Assembly (NCBI GenBank): GCA_024362935.1
Contig: JANCRA010000005.1
Span: forward strand, 20,038,235 to 20,102,234
Length of the DNA stretch: 64,000 nt
Reading direction: 5' to 3'
Origin: Setophaga petechia
Lineage: Eukaryota > Chordata > Aves > Passeriformes > Parulidae
The notes beneath the pieces were generated by a model. It saw only the letters and a list, made by a program, of their open reading frames with translations. It was not told the origin of the DNA and did not search any database. Positions 10,895 through 22,680 of the stretch are shown piece after piece. The position numbers and the translations under genes are program-made. How positions within the stretch are numbered: the first letter of the stretch is position 1; every line of letters starts with the position of its first letter.

Positions 10895-13800
10895 ATTTAT
10901 ATGAAGTTCAGAGTTATATACTAATGCAGTACAGAATCTGGAAAATATGAAAGGTAAAGCTTAAGGCATCTCTAATACAAACTGTTAATTAATCAAAGTA
11001 TGTAAAACTATCTAGGATAAATTTTGTATGTAGTATGAAAATTGTAGTGATACCATTAAACCACTTAGACAAAATCCTTCTCTTGGTTTTGTGTGAGAAA
11101 TAAAATCACTCAGGTTTTCTGGTTGTGTATGTTTTGATTTAAAGAGAAATATTAATAAATTATGTATTTTGCTGTATTTTTAATACATTTTACATATTTT
11201 TACATATATATGTATATCCAAGCAATTCTCTGCCTGACCCTGTTAAGGTTCAGGAGTTGTTCAGTCTGAGCCAAAGCTCCCAACTGTTCACCCTTGTGTG
11301 TGCAGCCTATCTGATACACTGGAGTTCTGTGTGGTATATTCAGAATCTGCAGAATGAAAGCTTTCATTTTAAATTAAAAAACACCCACAAGAACAAAACA
11401 CAGGCTGTAGACTTCATGGTGATAAAGGTGGGCTCAGGAGCATAGCTCATCAAAGCAGAACTCACTACCCTCACTGTCATCATAAGCATGGTAACTCTAA
11501 ATGCAAATATTTATTTTTGCTCTGGGCTTTACTAATTAAGTTGGATCATTCTAGATGATGCAATAGAGAAGAACTCTAGAAAAAATGATTAAAATTTCTA
11601 TTGTGAGTTTTTAAGGAAAATGTAATGCAAAAGAAAAAGTTAATTATAATTGTGGAAAGAAAAAACAACACAAAAAATACATTTTAAAAGATTATGAAAC
11701 AACAGTAGAAATAAAGGGCAGCAGCAACACCCAACTTCTACCTTATCTTCTGTAAGTTTTCACTTTGAGTCCAGGAAAGAACACCTGTCCATTACCTGCT
11801 ATTTTATAAGTAACTATATAAGTAATATATGAAGCTGTACTCTTAAGACAGAAGACCCAACTTTTAAGCAGATACTTAAATTTTATGCTCATTACTGCTT
11901 GGCTTTTTGCAGCAGTTCCTCCCAGAGAAAGACACTGAAACTTCATCATTTATGAAATAGTGCAGGTGCTGTTCACATGAACAGTCATGAAGACAAGCTG
12001 TAGCTTTCAGGAGTTTGCTGTGTCCTCGTGGCTCATTTTTAATCTATGGCCGACTTACAAAGTGAGACTTGGCTAAATCTACAAATTACATCAGGTTTTT
12101 TTTTGCTTTTTTTTTGTTGTTTGGGGTTTTTTTTAATGCAGCAATTTGTAATGACCAAAAGTGACCCAGACTTTGATGAAGATTGGGCCTTGTGTAAAAT
12201 TCAATCACTCTCAATGCACACTGTGTTGCTGTGCTGCAGATAATGGCAGATTTCCATCCTGGCAGGTCCCACATTGACATTTTCATTCAGAAACAGAAGA
12301 GGTTTCTATTTAATAATAGCTTCAAAACACCTTGAAAGTCATTTAAGAACAGAGAGTCTCAAACAACCAGCCCTGAACACTTCAGAGTGCCTTGGCACCC
12401 TACTTACAGTCTGGAACACACCAAAGCAGCAGGATCATTAAATGCTTACAGTTTGTGCTTTTCAAGCTGTGAGTTGCTTTCTGTACTTCTGCAGGGACCC
12501 AGAAAATTCTAAACCTAAAGTTGTGTTTAAATGGGAGGAAAATGCTGACCACAAACCAGTAGTTTTTAAAATGTTTAAAATAACTATCTAAACCAAATAC
12601 AAATATCCTCATGCTTGGTGGCAGCCTACCTGAATTTACTGCTTTTACTTCAAGTTATTTTCTAAACAAAATTCAGCCACCAGCAAAAAAGCTAGTACTT
12701 TATACTTTGCCAGGAGATTTTATATGCAAACTTTTTTAGTCACTATTGCTGGCAGGGGTGTACTGTTGTAGTGTCAAATTGATATTAAATGTGAATTAAT
12801 GCATTAGAATAAGAGAAGACAAAAATTTTCTTTACTTCTTATAGGCAGTACCTAACTCCTTTATGATCAGGAAACTCATTTACTGATAGATTTTTATTTT
12901 ACAAAAAATCAGACTAAGGAACTGTTAATGTGAAATTGTGAGTATTCTTGTTTCCTGTGATTTTCAGGGGTGCTTAGCACTTGTGCCATGGTTTCCAGAG
13001 TATGCAGATAAAACCTCAATTTACATCAAACACAGTTTCAAGTGCATCCTTTATACAATCAGACCTGAAAGGCTTATGGCCTGTGCTTCCATTATTTTCA
13101 TTGGCACTAGATGCCCAAGGGACAAAGATTCTATATACATATGTGTAGAAAGATGTAAATATACAAGTGAACTCTTAATGTGAGGAAAGACTCAAATGTG
13201 TATTTCACACATAGAGTTGAAGGGATCTTAACTGCTTTTGCCAGCATTCACAATTAAGTAACTTCACCCAAACCTTTTGCATTTAATGTGGAAAAATATT
13301 TCTTTCTTATGTCCAATTGCTTTAACAGCACAGTTTCTTGCTCATTTTATTCTCATTTTGTATTTTTTTTCCTTTTGTTATTGAGAAAAAGACTTCATAT
13401 TACTTAACAGTAACTGAAGATTGCCAAAAACTCAACAGCAAGGTTTTTTTTCTGTATGGAACTGTAACAGCTATCCCACAAGATGGAACAGCTAATAAAC
13501 TAATTTGATTCCCAGTTATAATAAAGATTGTTTAAAGGAATACCTGCTAGAAAGGACACCTGTGTAGGATGGCATGTGAGCTGAGTGCTTTCTGAAAGAA
13601 CAGTGGTGAGGAACTGATGTTTGCTGCTTAAAGCAGGGTCTCTGAGTCTCTGCCTACAAAAAGCAAAATGTTGGTCTAGTAATTAAAAAGGTCATGGACT
13701 AGTGAATTCATGTTGGATTTCACCAAAGTTGAAACAAACTTTCTGCTGTTGCCAGAATGAACAAATCTTACATGGTAAGTGCAAAAAAGGATAAATAGTA

Positions 13801-14845
13801 AAACTGGTTTTCTAAGACTGCACCACAAAAGAATATATAGAACAGCAGCTGAGTTCTTTTCTAACTGACAAGTATTAATGCACTGCAAAACCTTTAAAGA
13901 GTTTATTTTTTCTGGACTTGATCTGACTTGTCTGTAGCAATGACTCACCAATAACAACTGAGTTGTATCAACAATTCAGAGAGGATCACTCGAAGCTCTC
14001 TAGTTGCTAGACTTGGCATTTCTACAGCTGTGGTTTTTATTTCTGCTTTACTGAAATTACAAAATGATGACCAAAATCTTCAGGTGATTATATTCTTATA
14101 GAATATAAAAAGAATTAGAAATAATATAGAAAATAATTTTATGTCAGTGCATCCAAGTATTTATAGATTTATTAAAGTAGTCAAAATGCTTGATTTGGCT
14201 AATGAAAGATTAACAACTGCAAAAATAGATTGCTTGTTTTTAGGATTGATTTTTTTAATAAAAGGAACTAAGCATCCTAGCAGAGTGAAGAGTTACAATA
14301 TTGTGATTGCTAAGAACCTCTTGGTATAGCTTAGTAACTCATTTAGTAAACTGGGAGTACAAATGCCTTATTCCTGCCTGAGTGGAGAAGGAATAGTGTT
14401 GTTGAGAACATGGTATTTTTAGGGAAGACTAAGGGCACATTCTTCTCAGGAAGAAAAAAGGAAACATGGGAGGGAAAGCTAAAATTCACTGGAATTATTC
14501 CACAAAGTGACTCAAGAACTCTGGCTTTCTTGAGATGCTGCAGGAGAAGCAATGCATTCCACATGACAGGCTTGCAGGCTCTCCAGACAGTCCCCAGTAA
14601 CAGCTGCTTGCCAGAAGACAGGCAGGAAAATTACTCTGTTAACGTGTTTACTTGGATGTTCCAAATTCAGACTCATACCTTGGCAATTTTCCCTGTTATC
14701 TTCTGTATCTGCAGTTAGTCTCAACTGTGGATGTTGCCCACCTCTAACATGCATTTATTTGCAGCATGGTTGCACACATTTCCATGCTCTGGAGCAATGG
14801 AAATCTAGGAAACTCCTGAATGCTGACACCACGCTCCTATTTTAG

Positions 14846-14904
14846 CCCTTTGTAATGGGGCCACTACAGCTTCTACAACTACAACAACTACATCTTCCAC
14901 AGAG
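14846..14904 (+). other. Exon-like segment with Thr/Ser-rich frame (unassigned)
   Basis: Preceded by CTCCTATTTTAG and followed by GTATTT. One frame is open and reads LC followed by NGATTASTTTTTTSSTE, like a mucin-type spacer; the other frames are not convincing. No partner exon is recognised. It could equally be a chance ACA/ACT-rich microsatellite. Confidence 0.25.
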
Positions 14905-15680
14905 GTATTTCTGAAAATGCCACTGTCTGTTTTTTGTAGTGCCTAAAAGCTGGCTTGATATTATGGCTGTCTTAGGAACATTTTGTTTTGATGACCAAAG
15001 CAGCATACTTCCAGCATTTCTACTTCAACAGAATCACTTTTGATTTTCTACTTCATCATGACATCTCAATGACTGGAGAGAGGACAGAGAAGCAGAAATG
15101 GGATCCCAAAAATGCTAGTCCTTTATTTGTATTTGATAAACACAGCTGTTTAGAGACCCAGGTGGAATTTCCAGCCTAGAAATTTAAAAGATAGGAAGGA
15201 GTGACTTCTCTTGATAAGATTTGCTTTGAGGGTACAAAGAGTGCACATCCTGCCTTTCTCTTGTCACTTGAGCACATACTCACTGGCAAGGCTGGTCAGT
15301 GGTAGGGAAGAAAATAAGAAAGCACAAACCAAATAAAAACTGAAAGCAGTAAAACTTTACAATCTTGCTTTGACAATTCCAACTATTGTCCCACAGTTCC
15401 ACAACTTCAAAAAGCTTATACAAAATAATTACTAGAAAAATATCCAACAACTCAGAGAAGCAAAATATTTATAGATTGAAGACCAAAAAAAGAGTTTCAT
15501 TGCACAGGTAACAATGACTGGCCTATGACCAGGATAACATTCGGGACAAAAGGTGCACTATGTGTCTTATTTTAACTCAGAAAAAGCTCTTTCTAGAGTG
15601 GAGAATAAGTAAAAATCATTTATTGGAAGAGTCTTGCTCCATAGTAACAAATTGCAATTTGCAAAGTCAAATTAAAATTA

Positions 15681-15723
15681 ATTTGACCTTTGCTATTGAT
15701 GTTCTCAATAGCAAAGGTCAAAT
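15681..15723. repeat. Perfect inverted repeat, 19-bp arms, 5-nt loop
   Basis: Arms 15681-15699 and 15705-15723 are exact reverse complements around TGTTC. Each arm holds TGACCTTTG or CAAAGGTCA, matching the HNF4/COUP-type nuclear-receptor site. A third, imperfect copy of the arm (GCAAAGTCAAATTAA) lies at 15661-15675. Confidence 0.95.
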
Positions 15724-18429
15724 GGTTCTGTTGCTTAGGCATGGAATTCAGTACCAAAAAGAATAAAAATATCATCCTTGTTTGTTTGTGCCATTCGAAC
15801 ACTGATTACTTGAACTCCTTTGTCTGGATTACTCCTGGTAAGATAACTTCTAGGCATTTCTAAAGCTTTCATAAGAGGCATTTCTAAAGCTTCCACCACA
15901 GTCAGTTACATTAGCTGCCAGAACAAAACTGACTGGACAATCTCAGCACTTTTGTTTGTTTATAAAATGAACAGCCACCAGGTCTCTGAAAAACTCACCC
16001 AAATGCTCTAGGAATGTCCAGGTCTAAGGCTTAGACCTTAAATTATTTGTCCAGCATGGAAAAAAAAAAGATAAAAGTTGTGCTGGTAAAAGATTAATCT
16101 TATTCTAAGTACAGCTCTGAGAAGTCAGTTATTGGTCACTTGAAATTAGAAACACTTCCTGTATTAAAAATGTACATCAGAAGCACAAAATAATGGCCTA
16201 TGGTGACATGGTGTGTTGCTTAGATAAGCATCTATGTACACTTATGTTTGGCTGCTGCTCTCAAAATGTATGAATGGTACAGCAATGATGCCAGCAGTTG
16301 CCAAGTTCCATACCTGTAATACTGGCAGGAATCCATTGCTACCTCTTCAAAATAATCTGTGAATCTTTGTCTGCTTCATAGGTCTTTTGTTGTCTGTCTA
16401 CTTTGAAGTTTTTCCAGGTCTGAAGTCACAGTTATCCTACATCTGACAATGCAGCAGCCCAAAGAAAGAAATGCATGTTAGATCATGTCCCAACAGAACT
16501 GCTAAGAGGGAATATACACTGACAGAGTTGCTAAGGTACTGGAAAGATATCATTGTCCCTAGGAAGCTCTGGAAAAGAGTAGAGTGTATGAACTGCTGTA
16601 GAACCTATCCACAGTAATGATTAACAAAACCAGGTGTTTATTGCATCCCTGCAAGGAGACATGAAAGCCCCATACAGGATAGTTTCATTTTTATGTGGGG
16701 GTTATTTTCCAAACGGATTATCAAGTGCGTCATTCAGCCCTCAGCAGTCAACTGTATCGTGTTGAGTGCCCACCCCAAGTAAACATGAAATCCACTCAGA
16801 CATTGTAGCTGTGCTAAGGATTGCTTCTGATTCTGCACCAATCTGATATTTGCACCAGGCAGGCAAGAAGAGGTGGAAGAACAGAAAATGCAGAGAAATA
16901 CCGGCCAGAGTTACTAATGGGGCTGCCTGAAATCTCTTCTGCATTACAGATGTTCCATAAAGAACATTTCACTTTGTCTAACAAATTATTTTGCACTTTG
17001 TTCTGGTTTGGTTTATTTAACAATCTCTAAGCCTTAGAATTTCTTCAATTATAATTTTTTTTTTAATCGTTCATCATTACTTGTTAAAACTAGGCCTCAT
17101 GTTCAGCTCAATGGAATTTTGTGTCTTATCTTATCTTATCTGCTGCTTTAACAGGGTAAACCAGTTTGAGCTATAGGAATTCATTAAAGTCTTCTGAGAG
17201 ATACAGTTTTAGCTTAAGTAAAATATGCTTGAGTAGAAGATTCCTAAATGGGACTGTTGGGATACTGGATGTAATCAAAGCTTGTTGAAATCAGTGGGAA
17301 CTGGAAGCATTTTGCAATTGGGAGATTTAGGTTCATAGGAGGCAAATTAAAATAAATATTTATATCAGTTTCTATGCTTTAAAGAGACAAAAGTAAAATT
17401 TTTCTGACAATAATATTAAGATGACCTGTGTGCCTCATAAGCTAATGACAATCTGGCAAGATTATGCATGAGTGCATTCATCAGAAGATTTAGGGCTTGG
17501 ATCTTCTCTTAGATGCTGTGACTTGTGAAATTTAACAATACAAGTGTTCTACTTGCCATTGTGAGTAGAATGAGTAACCAGTTAAATCCTGAGGGCAGGT
17601 CACACCAAATCCATGCAAACTAAAGCTAAATATCTTTGTACAAGTGCTGCTCAAGCCAAGCTTTTCTTTAAGACATCAGGGTGTATTTTTAGGGGATTAA
17701 AGACAATAATGAAGAAATATATCTGCATCCCACTCCAATCTGGCTTGGTCTTCATGTCTCTATGTAGATATTTCCAACACTTCAGTAAGTATGGTGTTTG
17801 AATTGGCAGTATTCTACCAAAACTATTTTAAGTTTCATAAAACCATTTCCTTTCATTTTCTAGGCCTCGGTTGAAGTGTGAGATACCAAAGAGATCAAAT
17901 GCTAGCCACAGTACATAGTATTTTTTTTCTCTCAATCAATTAACAAACTTCTAATTCATATGTAGTTCAATACTATATATATATTAAAAGTAAGCTAGTC
18001 AAATACCAGAACATTAGTGTTGAATATATGTTTGGGCGTATCCTCCTACCACATTTGACAGGCTTCAGAGCCAGCTGAATGTTCTACACCAAAACAAAAT
18101 GTAACTGCTGACTATGTGACTTGACCAAGCTGGTCTAATCTATCATGTTATATTTTTGGCAGGTCTATTGTCTCTTTTGCAATTCTGGGGTTTTTTCCCT
18201 TCTGTTTTCCTCTCTAACTTCCCTGCAATGGGCCTTTCCATACCTATTGGAATTGTCTAAGTTTTATGCATTCCCTTTCTTTGCTAGTGGACATCTGATA
18301 TATTTGTGCTATTCAACAGAACAATGTCCACATCCTCCTGCATACTTAGGCCAGACTCCACATATATAACTTGTTAGTATCTGTACTATATTTGGAGCAC
18401 TCAACGGATCCAGTGAGAAGGGGGCGATC

Positions 18430-18452
18430 ATGATGGCAAGACTGTGCTCCAG
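18430..18452 (+). other. Possible upstream first-exon end with strong donor
   Basis: Two ATGs (18430 and 18433) are followed by CAAGACTGTGCTCCAG and GTAAGT, a near-perfect 5' splice site, just upstream of the CYBRD1 CpG island. It may be an alternative 5' exon of CYBRD1 or an unrelated transcript; the acceptor it would use is unknown. Confidence 0.25.
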
Positions 18453-18559
18453 GTAAGTACATCGGTGTCTTTAAGTGCGCTTCTCCTCCTCTGCATTTTC
18501 TGTGCGCGCTGTCTCTTCTTCATAACAACGCTACTATTTTATCTCTAAGTGCTTATGGC

Positions 18560-19310
18560 TGCGCTGGCTTATCTTTCTGGCGGGTCTGTGAACTCCCCAA
18601 CCTCCACAACAGCCTCTCGGCACAAAACCCGTGACCACCCGCCACCTTCTTTGGCTGCCGGGGGGAGCGCAGTCGAGCCGTCACCATGGCAGGGCAAAGG
18701 CTGACACCGAAAATGATTTCCTAAGGCGGAGTTCTGACTGCGACGGGACGCTCGCAGAAAGCAGGGTGGAGGGGCGCGGAGGATCGCGGCGTGCCGCCCA
18801 GCTCCCGCCCCTGCTGCGTCCATCCCGTTCTGTCCCGTCCCGTCCCCTCCCGTGCCCGCCGGGCCCGAGCCCGACCCCACCCGGCCGCCGGCCCGCCCCT
18901 CCTTCGCGGCGCTCGCTGCAGGGCACGGGGCTCGAAAGATGGAGGACTACGGACGATTCTTGGCGCTCCTGGCCTCTTCGCTGCTGGTCGGCTTCGTGTC
19001 GGTCATCCTCTCCCTCGTTTGGGTCTTCCACTACCGCGAGGGGCTGAGCTGGGACGGCAGCCCGGCGGAATTCAACTGGCACCCCGTCCTCATCATCACG
19101 GGCTTCGTCTTCATCCAGGGCATCGGTGCGTCGGGGGCCGGGTCGGCGCGGTGCGGTCGGCGCGGAGCTGCGGGGGAGCCGGGCCTGCCTGGGGCCGGGG
19201 CTGCGCGGCGCGGGAGGCTCCGGGCGGAGCCGCCGGGACAGCCCGCGGGCGGGAGCGCTCACGGCGGGAGCGCAGCAGTCGCTCCGCAGTTCAGGGAAGC
19301 CAGCACTCCC
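18560..19310 (+). promoter_or_regulatory. CYBRD1: CYBRD1 CpG island promoter
   Basis: An abrupt rise in G+C and CpG compared with the AT-rich flanks. It includes GC boxes (CCCGCCC at 18804-18810 and 18892-18898), CCGTC-type repeats near 18827-18860 and no clear TATA box. One core hypoxia-response pentamer GCGTG lies at 18789-18793; the mammalian gene is HIF-2alpha-responsive, but a lone pentamer is weak evidence. The island covers the start codon, exon 1 and the start of intron 1. Confidence 0.8.
18939..19125 (+). CDS. CYBRD1: CYBRD1 coding exon 1
   Basis: Residues 1-62 plus one base. It begins [20 protein letters not shown] (first membrane helix), then [14 protein letters not shown], then [15 protein letters not shown] with haem ligand H48. 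Human DCYTB starts two residues earlier (MAMEG-like); here no upstream in-frame ATG exists next to this one. Donor GTGCGT. Confidence 0.96.
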
Positions 19311-21300
19311 GGGAAGGGACAAAGAGTCCCTTGTAACAAGCCAAAATTGCCACATACGGGGTTTGGGTTGTTTTGGGGTTTTTTTGTTGGTTTTTTTTTT
19401 CTGCAAGCACTTGTTTATCCTGGCCCGTGTACTTTGAGTAATGCCTGAGAGGTGTGTTTTTCCTAGGCATCTGGAATTTATGCAAGTTGAAAATCGAAAT
19501 GCCAGAAATGTTGCCCTAGGAAAGTTTCTCTTCTGGCTCTCTTCCATGTCCCAAGAGAAAGGGAAGTTCAGTACCACAGAAGCTTAATCCAGGAACAGGG
19601 GTTTTGCCAGAAAAAATGTAGCACCACAAGCATTATTAAAATGCAGTTTTCTTCAGGCTAGACTTAGGATGAATTGTTTTGTAAACCATATCTCTTAAAT
19701 GAATTATTTATTCTGTTGTTATAATCTTTAAGATACAGGGTTGCTTCTTCTTTTTTTTTTTTTTTAATTTTTCATTTCTTTATGAGTGTATGGACTTTGG
19801 ATTTCATAGAATTCAGTCGTGGACTAACATTTTCCCATTACACTTCCAGCCAGTCAAAAGGCTGGAAGATGCTGAAGGCTGTCTTGTTCTGGCTATGAAG
19901 AGAATGTTGTGATTCGAACATACACTGTAAATTTTTGGTTTTGAGTGGGAGTGGGACTGTTCTCAGCCTTCTTGTGGCTTCAAGCTGCAAACCAGAATTG
20001 AGCAATAAAACATATTTTGAAGTTGCTTTACATAATATTGCTCAACAGGAAGTGTAGTTTCAGGCTATAAATAAGCAATGAAAACCACCTGTTGACTTCA
20101 CTACTTAATGTGCTCAACCTATTTCTTTTTTATAAATAAGCATTAAACTTTTGAAGAAAATAGGGAGAGGCTTTGCACAGCTTTTTCCTATGTATTTTCT
20201 ATTTTTTTTTTTCTCTGAAATTCAGTTTTTTCCCTGTGTCACAGAGAAAGGGTGTTGCCCCAAGCCCTGTTTTGGTAAGGATATACATAAAGTAAATGGA
20301 AGTTTACCATAGCTAAGAAACCACACGCATGCAAGGAATTCACTAATAATACAGCATAATTTAGGGAGGAACTCCTATCACATAATAGGAAAAGCAAAGT
20401 TGGAGACTGAAGGGGTATTGCAGTAAATCAGATGAAATAACACTGATAAGATAACAACAGATAAGATACCACTGTTAATCTGATTCAGATTTGGCTGATA
20501 GAAGTCTGCCACTGAATTCAAAGCAATTTGGATGAGAGTGAGAAATCAGATAGCTCTTTGGACACATACAAGAAAGATAAGAAGTTGAGAGAAGGAAGGT
20601 GTAGCTAAAAAAAAACTTGGTTAAATTTGAGTAGAGGATTTAAAATAATAATTAAACCAAATGTTTTTTGAGTTTATTAGCCTATACAAAGGATGGAAAT
20701 GTTGTATTGTTGGTCAATAACTCTAGAATTTTTCCCTGTGCATTTGTAAAAGGACAGATGTCCCATGCCATATAAAAATATTGCAAGGTAACTCTGCTCT
20801 GTGTGATGTGTCTTAAAATCATATTTCAAAACAGGAGTAAGGTCTGAGTCAAAAAGCTCAGTTCAGGGTGCCTAGACTGTCAAATTTCTTAACAGTACTA
20901 GAAATGTTCTGCCTTGAGAAGGCTTTTCATGAGGCTGCTTTACCATGTCACCAGCAAACATTCTAATTGAATGTTTTAATCTGGGCTGTTTAATTTTGAC
21001 ATGAAATTACACATTTTCACTTACATCTGAGTAAGTTTTTAAGAGTTTGTAGTCACCGAAAGGTGAATCCTCCTTCTCTCCCCAGACTGTCTTCTTTCCT
21101 CCTGCAGATTAGAAAAGCACCAGTTATAAGAAAGGCAGGGAGAAGCACACAGAAGGGGTGATGGGGAAATAAAACTGTGTCTTTTCACAGTGATTAACAA
21201 ATCCGCTGAAATTGCAATGTGTAAGTTCACACAAAGCCCTCACAGAAAGATGATTAAACCAAACTATAATACCATGCCTATGGCCTGGGCTGTAACATGA

Positions 21301-21385
21301 TAATGAATGTTATCAACTGGCCAAACCATTACTCATTTGGTAATGAATGGTATTGTTAACAACTGGCCAAACCACTAGTCAGTTA
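21301..21385 (+). repeat. Imperfect tandem duplication (about 40-45 bp unit)
   Basis: TAATGAATG...CAACTGGCCAAACCA occurs at 21301-21328 and again from 21341 to about 21374 with a small insertion. It lies in CYBRD1 intron 1 and has no evident function. Confidence 0.75.
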
Positions 21386-22471
21386 TTCCTTGGTTTTCTA
21401 TTGTAATGTTTATGGGAAACAACTTTGAAAATTCAAGGCCCAAACAGAGATCTGAGACTATGTGAACAAGTGGCTAGGGAGTTTGATAGTGCTTTTGGAA
21501 GTTAAATCAGCTAGACGACAACAGAAAAATATTATATAAAAAATTTAGCCCAGACTTGGCCCTCTGAGATCAAAGACTAAAAACTGAGATGAGGACCTAT
21601 GCTCATTAAGTTTTCTTCATACAGAGTCTAGTACTCTGCTGCACCATGAATAAATTATTGACAATACTGTGGGACATATGGTAAGAAGAATTTATTAGGA
21701 ATATCCTCATGGGATGTTGAAATTTGTTTTGGAGCCTTTTGACACATCTGATTTACAAAAGTAGAAGTCATTATCCTTAGTACTAAGTTGGTTAATAATA
21801 GTCCAATGCAGGATATTATTGCCAGCTGGCTGAACATGAGGCAGTGTGTGCCCACGTGGCCAAGAAGGCCAACTTGTATTTGTTAAATACTTTTGTCTCT
21901 AAAGTCAGATTATGATTCCTTGTGCTGAAGAGCATTTTCCCATTTAAAGTAGTCTTATTGATATCAATGTAATAGACAGTCATATCAGTATCTATGCAAT
22001 TAGAGAATAGGATTATCCAAAGTTGCAAAGAGAATAAATATTATAAAAATAATCCTACATGCTTTCTCAACAAGTGATCTTCTCAATATAAAAATCAGTC
22101 TATATTGCTCCAATCTGACTAGTAGCAGAAAAATCAAAATCCTATGCCAAATCCCTGTTAAATCAATTTAATGACTGAGGAAAAGATGACACCAAGTTAT
22201 TTACTGGGGTTTTTTTTGAAACACACTTAAGTTTGTGGGATTTTTATAATTGAGAAGAAATCCCTAAGAAGCTATATTTAAGCCTCAGTTGTATTTTCAG
22301 AGTATGCTATGCTAAGTGTATGAGAAAAAACCTTTCAATAGACTTTTTAGAAGACTTAAGGTTGGATTTTGCTGTAATTTACAATGTACCTATGTGAATT
22401 ATGCATAATTATTAACATCTGAAAGAAATTATTTTATAAGGCTTAAAATCTTGTTTCTCTTCTTTCTTCAG

Positions 22472-22680
22472 CTATTATTGTGTACAGATTGCCCTGGACC
22501 TGGAAGTGCAGCAAACTCCTGATGAAGTTCATACATGCTGGATTAAATACTATAGCCATGATTCTTGCCATCGTTTCTATGGTAGCCGTGTTTGATTTCC
22601 ACAATGCCAAGAACATTCCTAACATGTACAGTCTGCACAGCTGGATTGGGCTGACTGCTGTTATATTTTATTCTCTCCAG
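22472..22680 (+). CDS. CYBRD1: CYBRD1 coding exon 2
   Basis: Acceptor TTTCTTCAG. After the split Ala it encodes [20 protein letters not shown] then HAGLN (H84) and, further on, [10 protein letters not shown] (H118). Residues 63-132, helices 2-3. The donor GTCAGA is weaker than consensus. Confidence 0.97.

Larger units (their letters stand above)
10895..18400. other. Intergenic region DCAF17-CYBRD1
   Basis: AT-rich sequence without a recognisable gene. Notable contents are a 59-nt exon-like segment (14846-14904), a perfect hairpin (15681-15723), a short direct repeat of GGCATTTCTAAAGCTT near 15850-15895, and three TTATC units near 17127. The ORFs of 60-100 codons here look like chance. Confidence 0.7.

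Noticed and set aside
18681..19577. Minus-strand ORF of 298 codons across CYBRD1 exon 1
   Set aside because: Antisense to a certain exon in a CpG island; Pro/Arg-rich and with no family features.
19852..19878. CTTCCAGCC...GGCTGGAAG short inverted repeat in CYBRD1 intron 1
   Set aside because: A 9-bp stem with an 8-nt loop is common by chance in this length of sequence.
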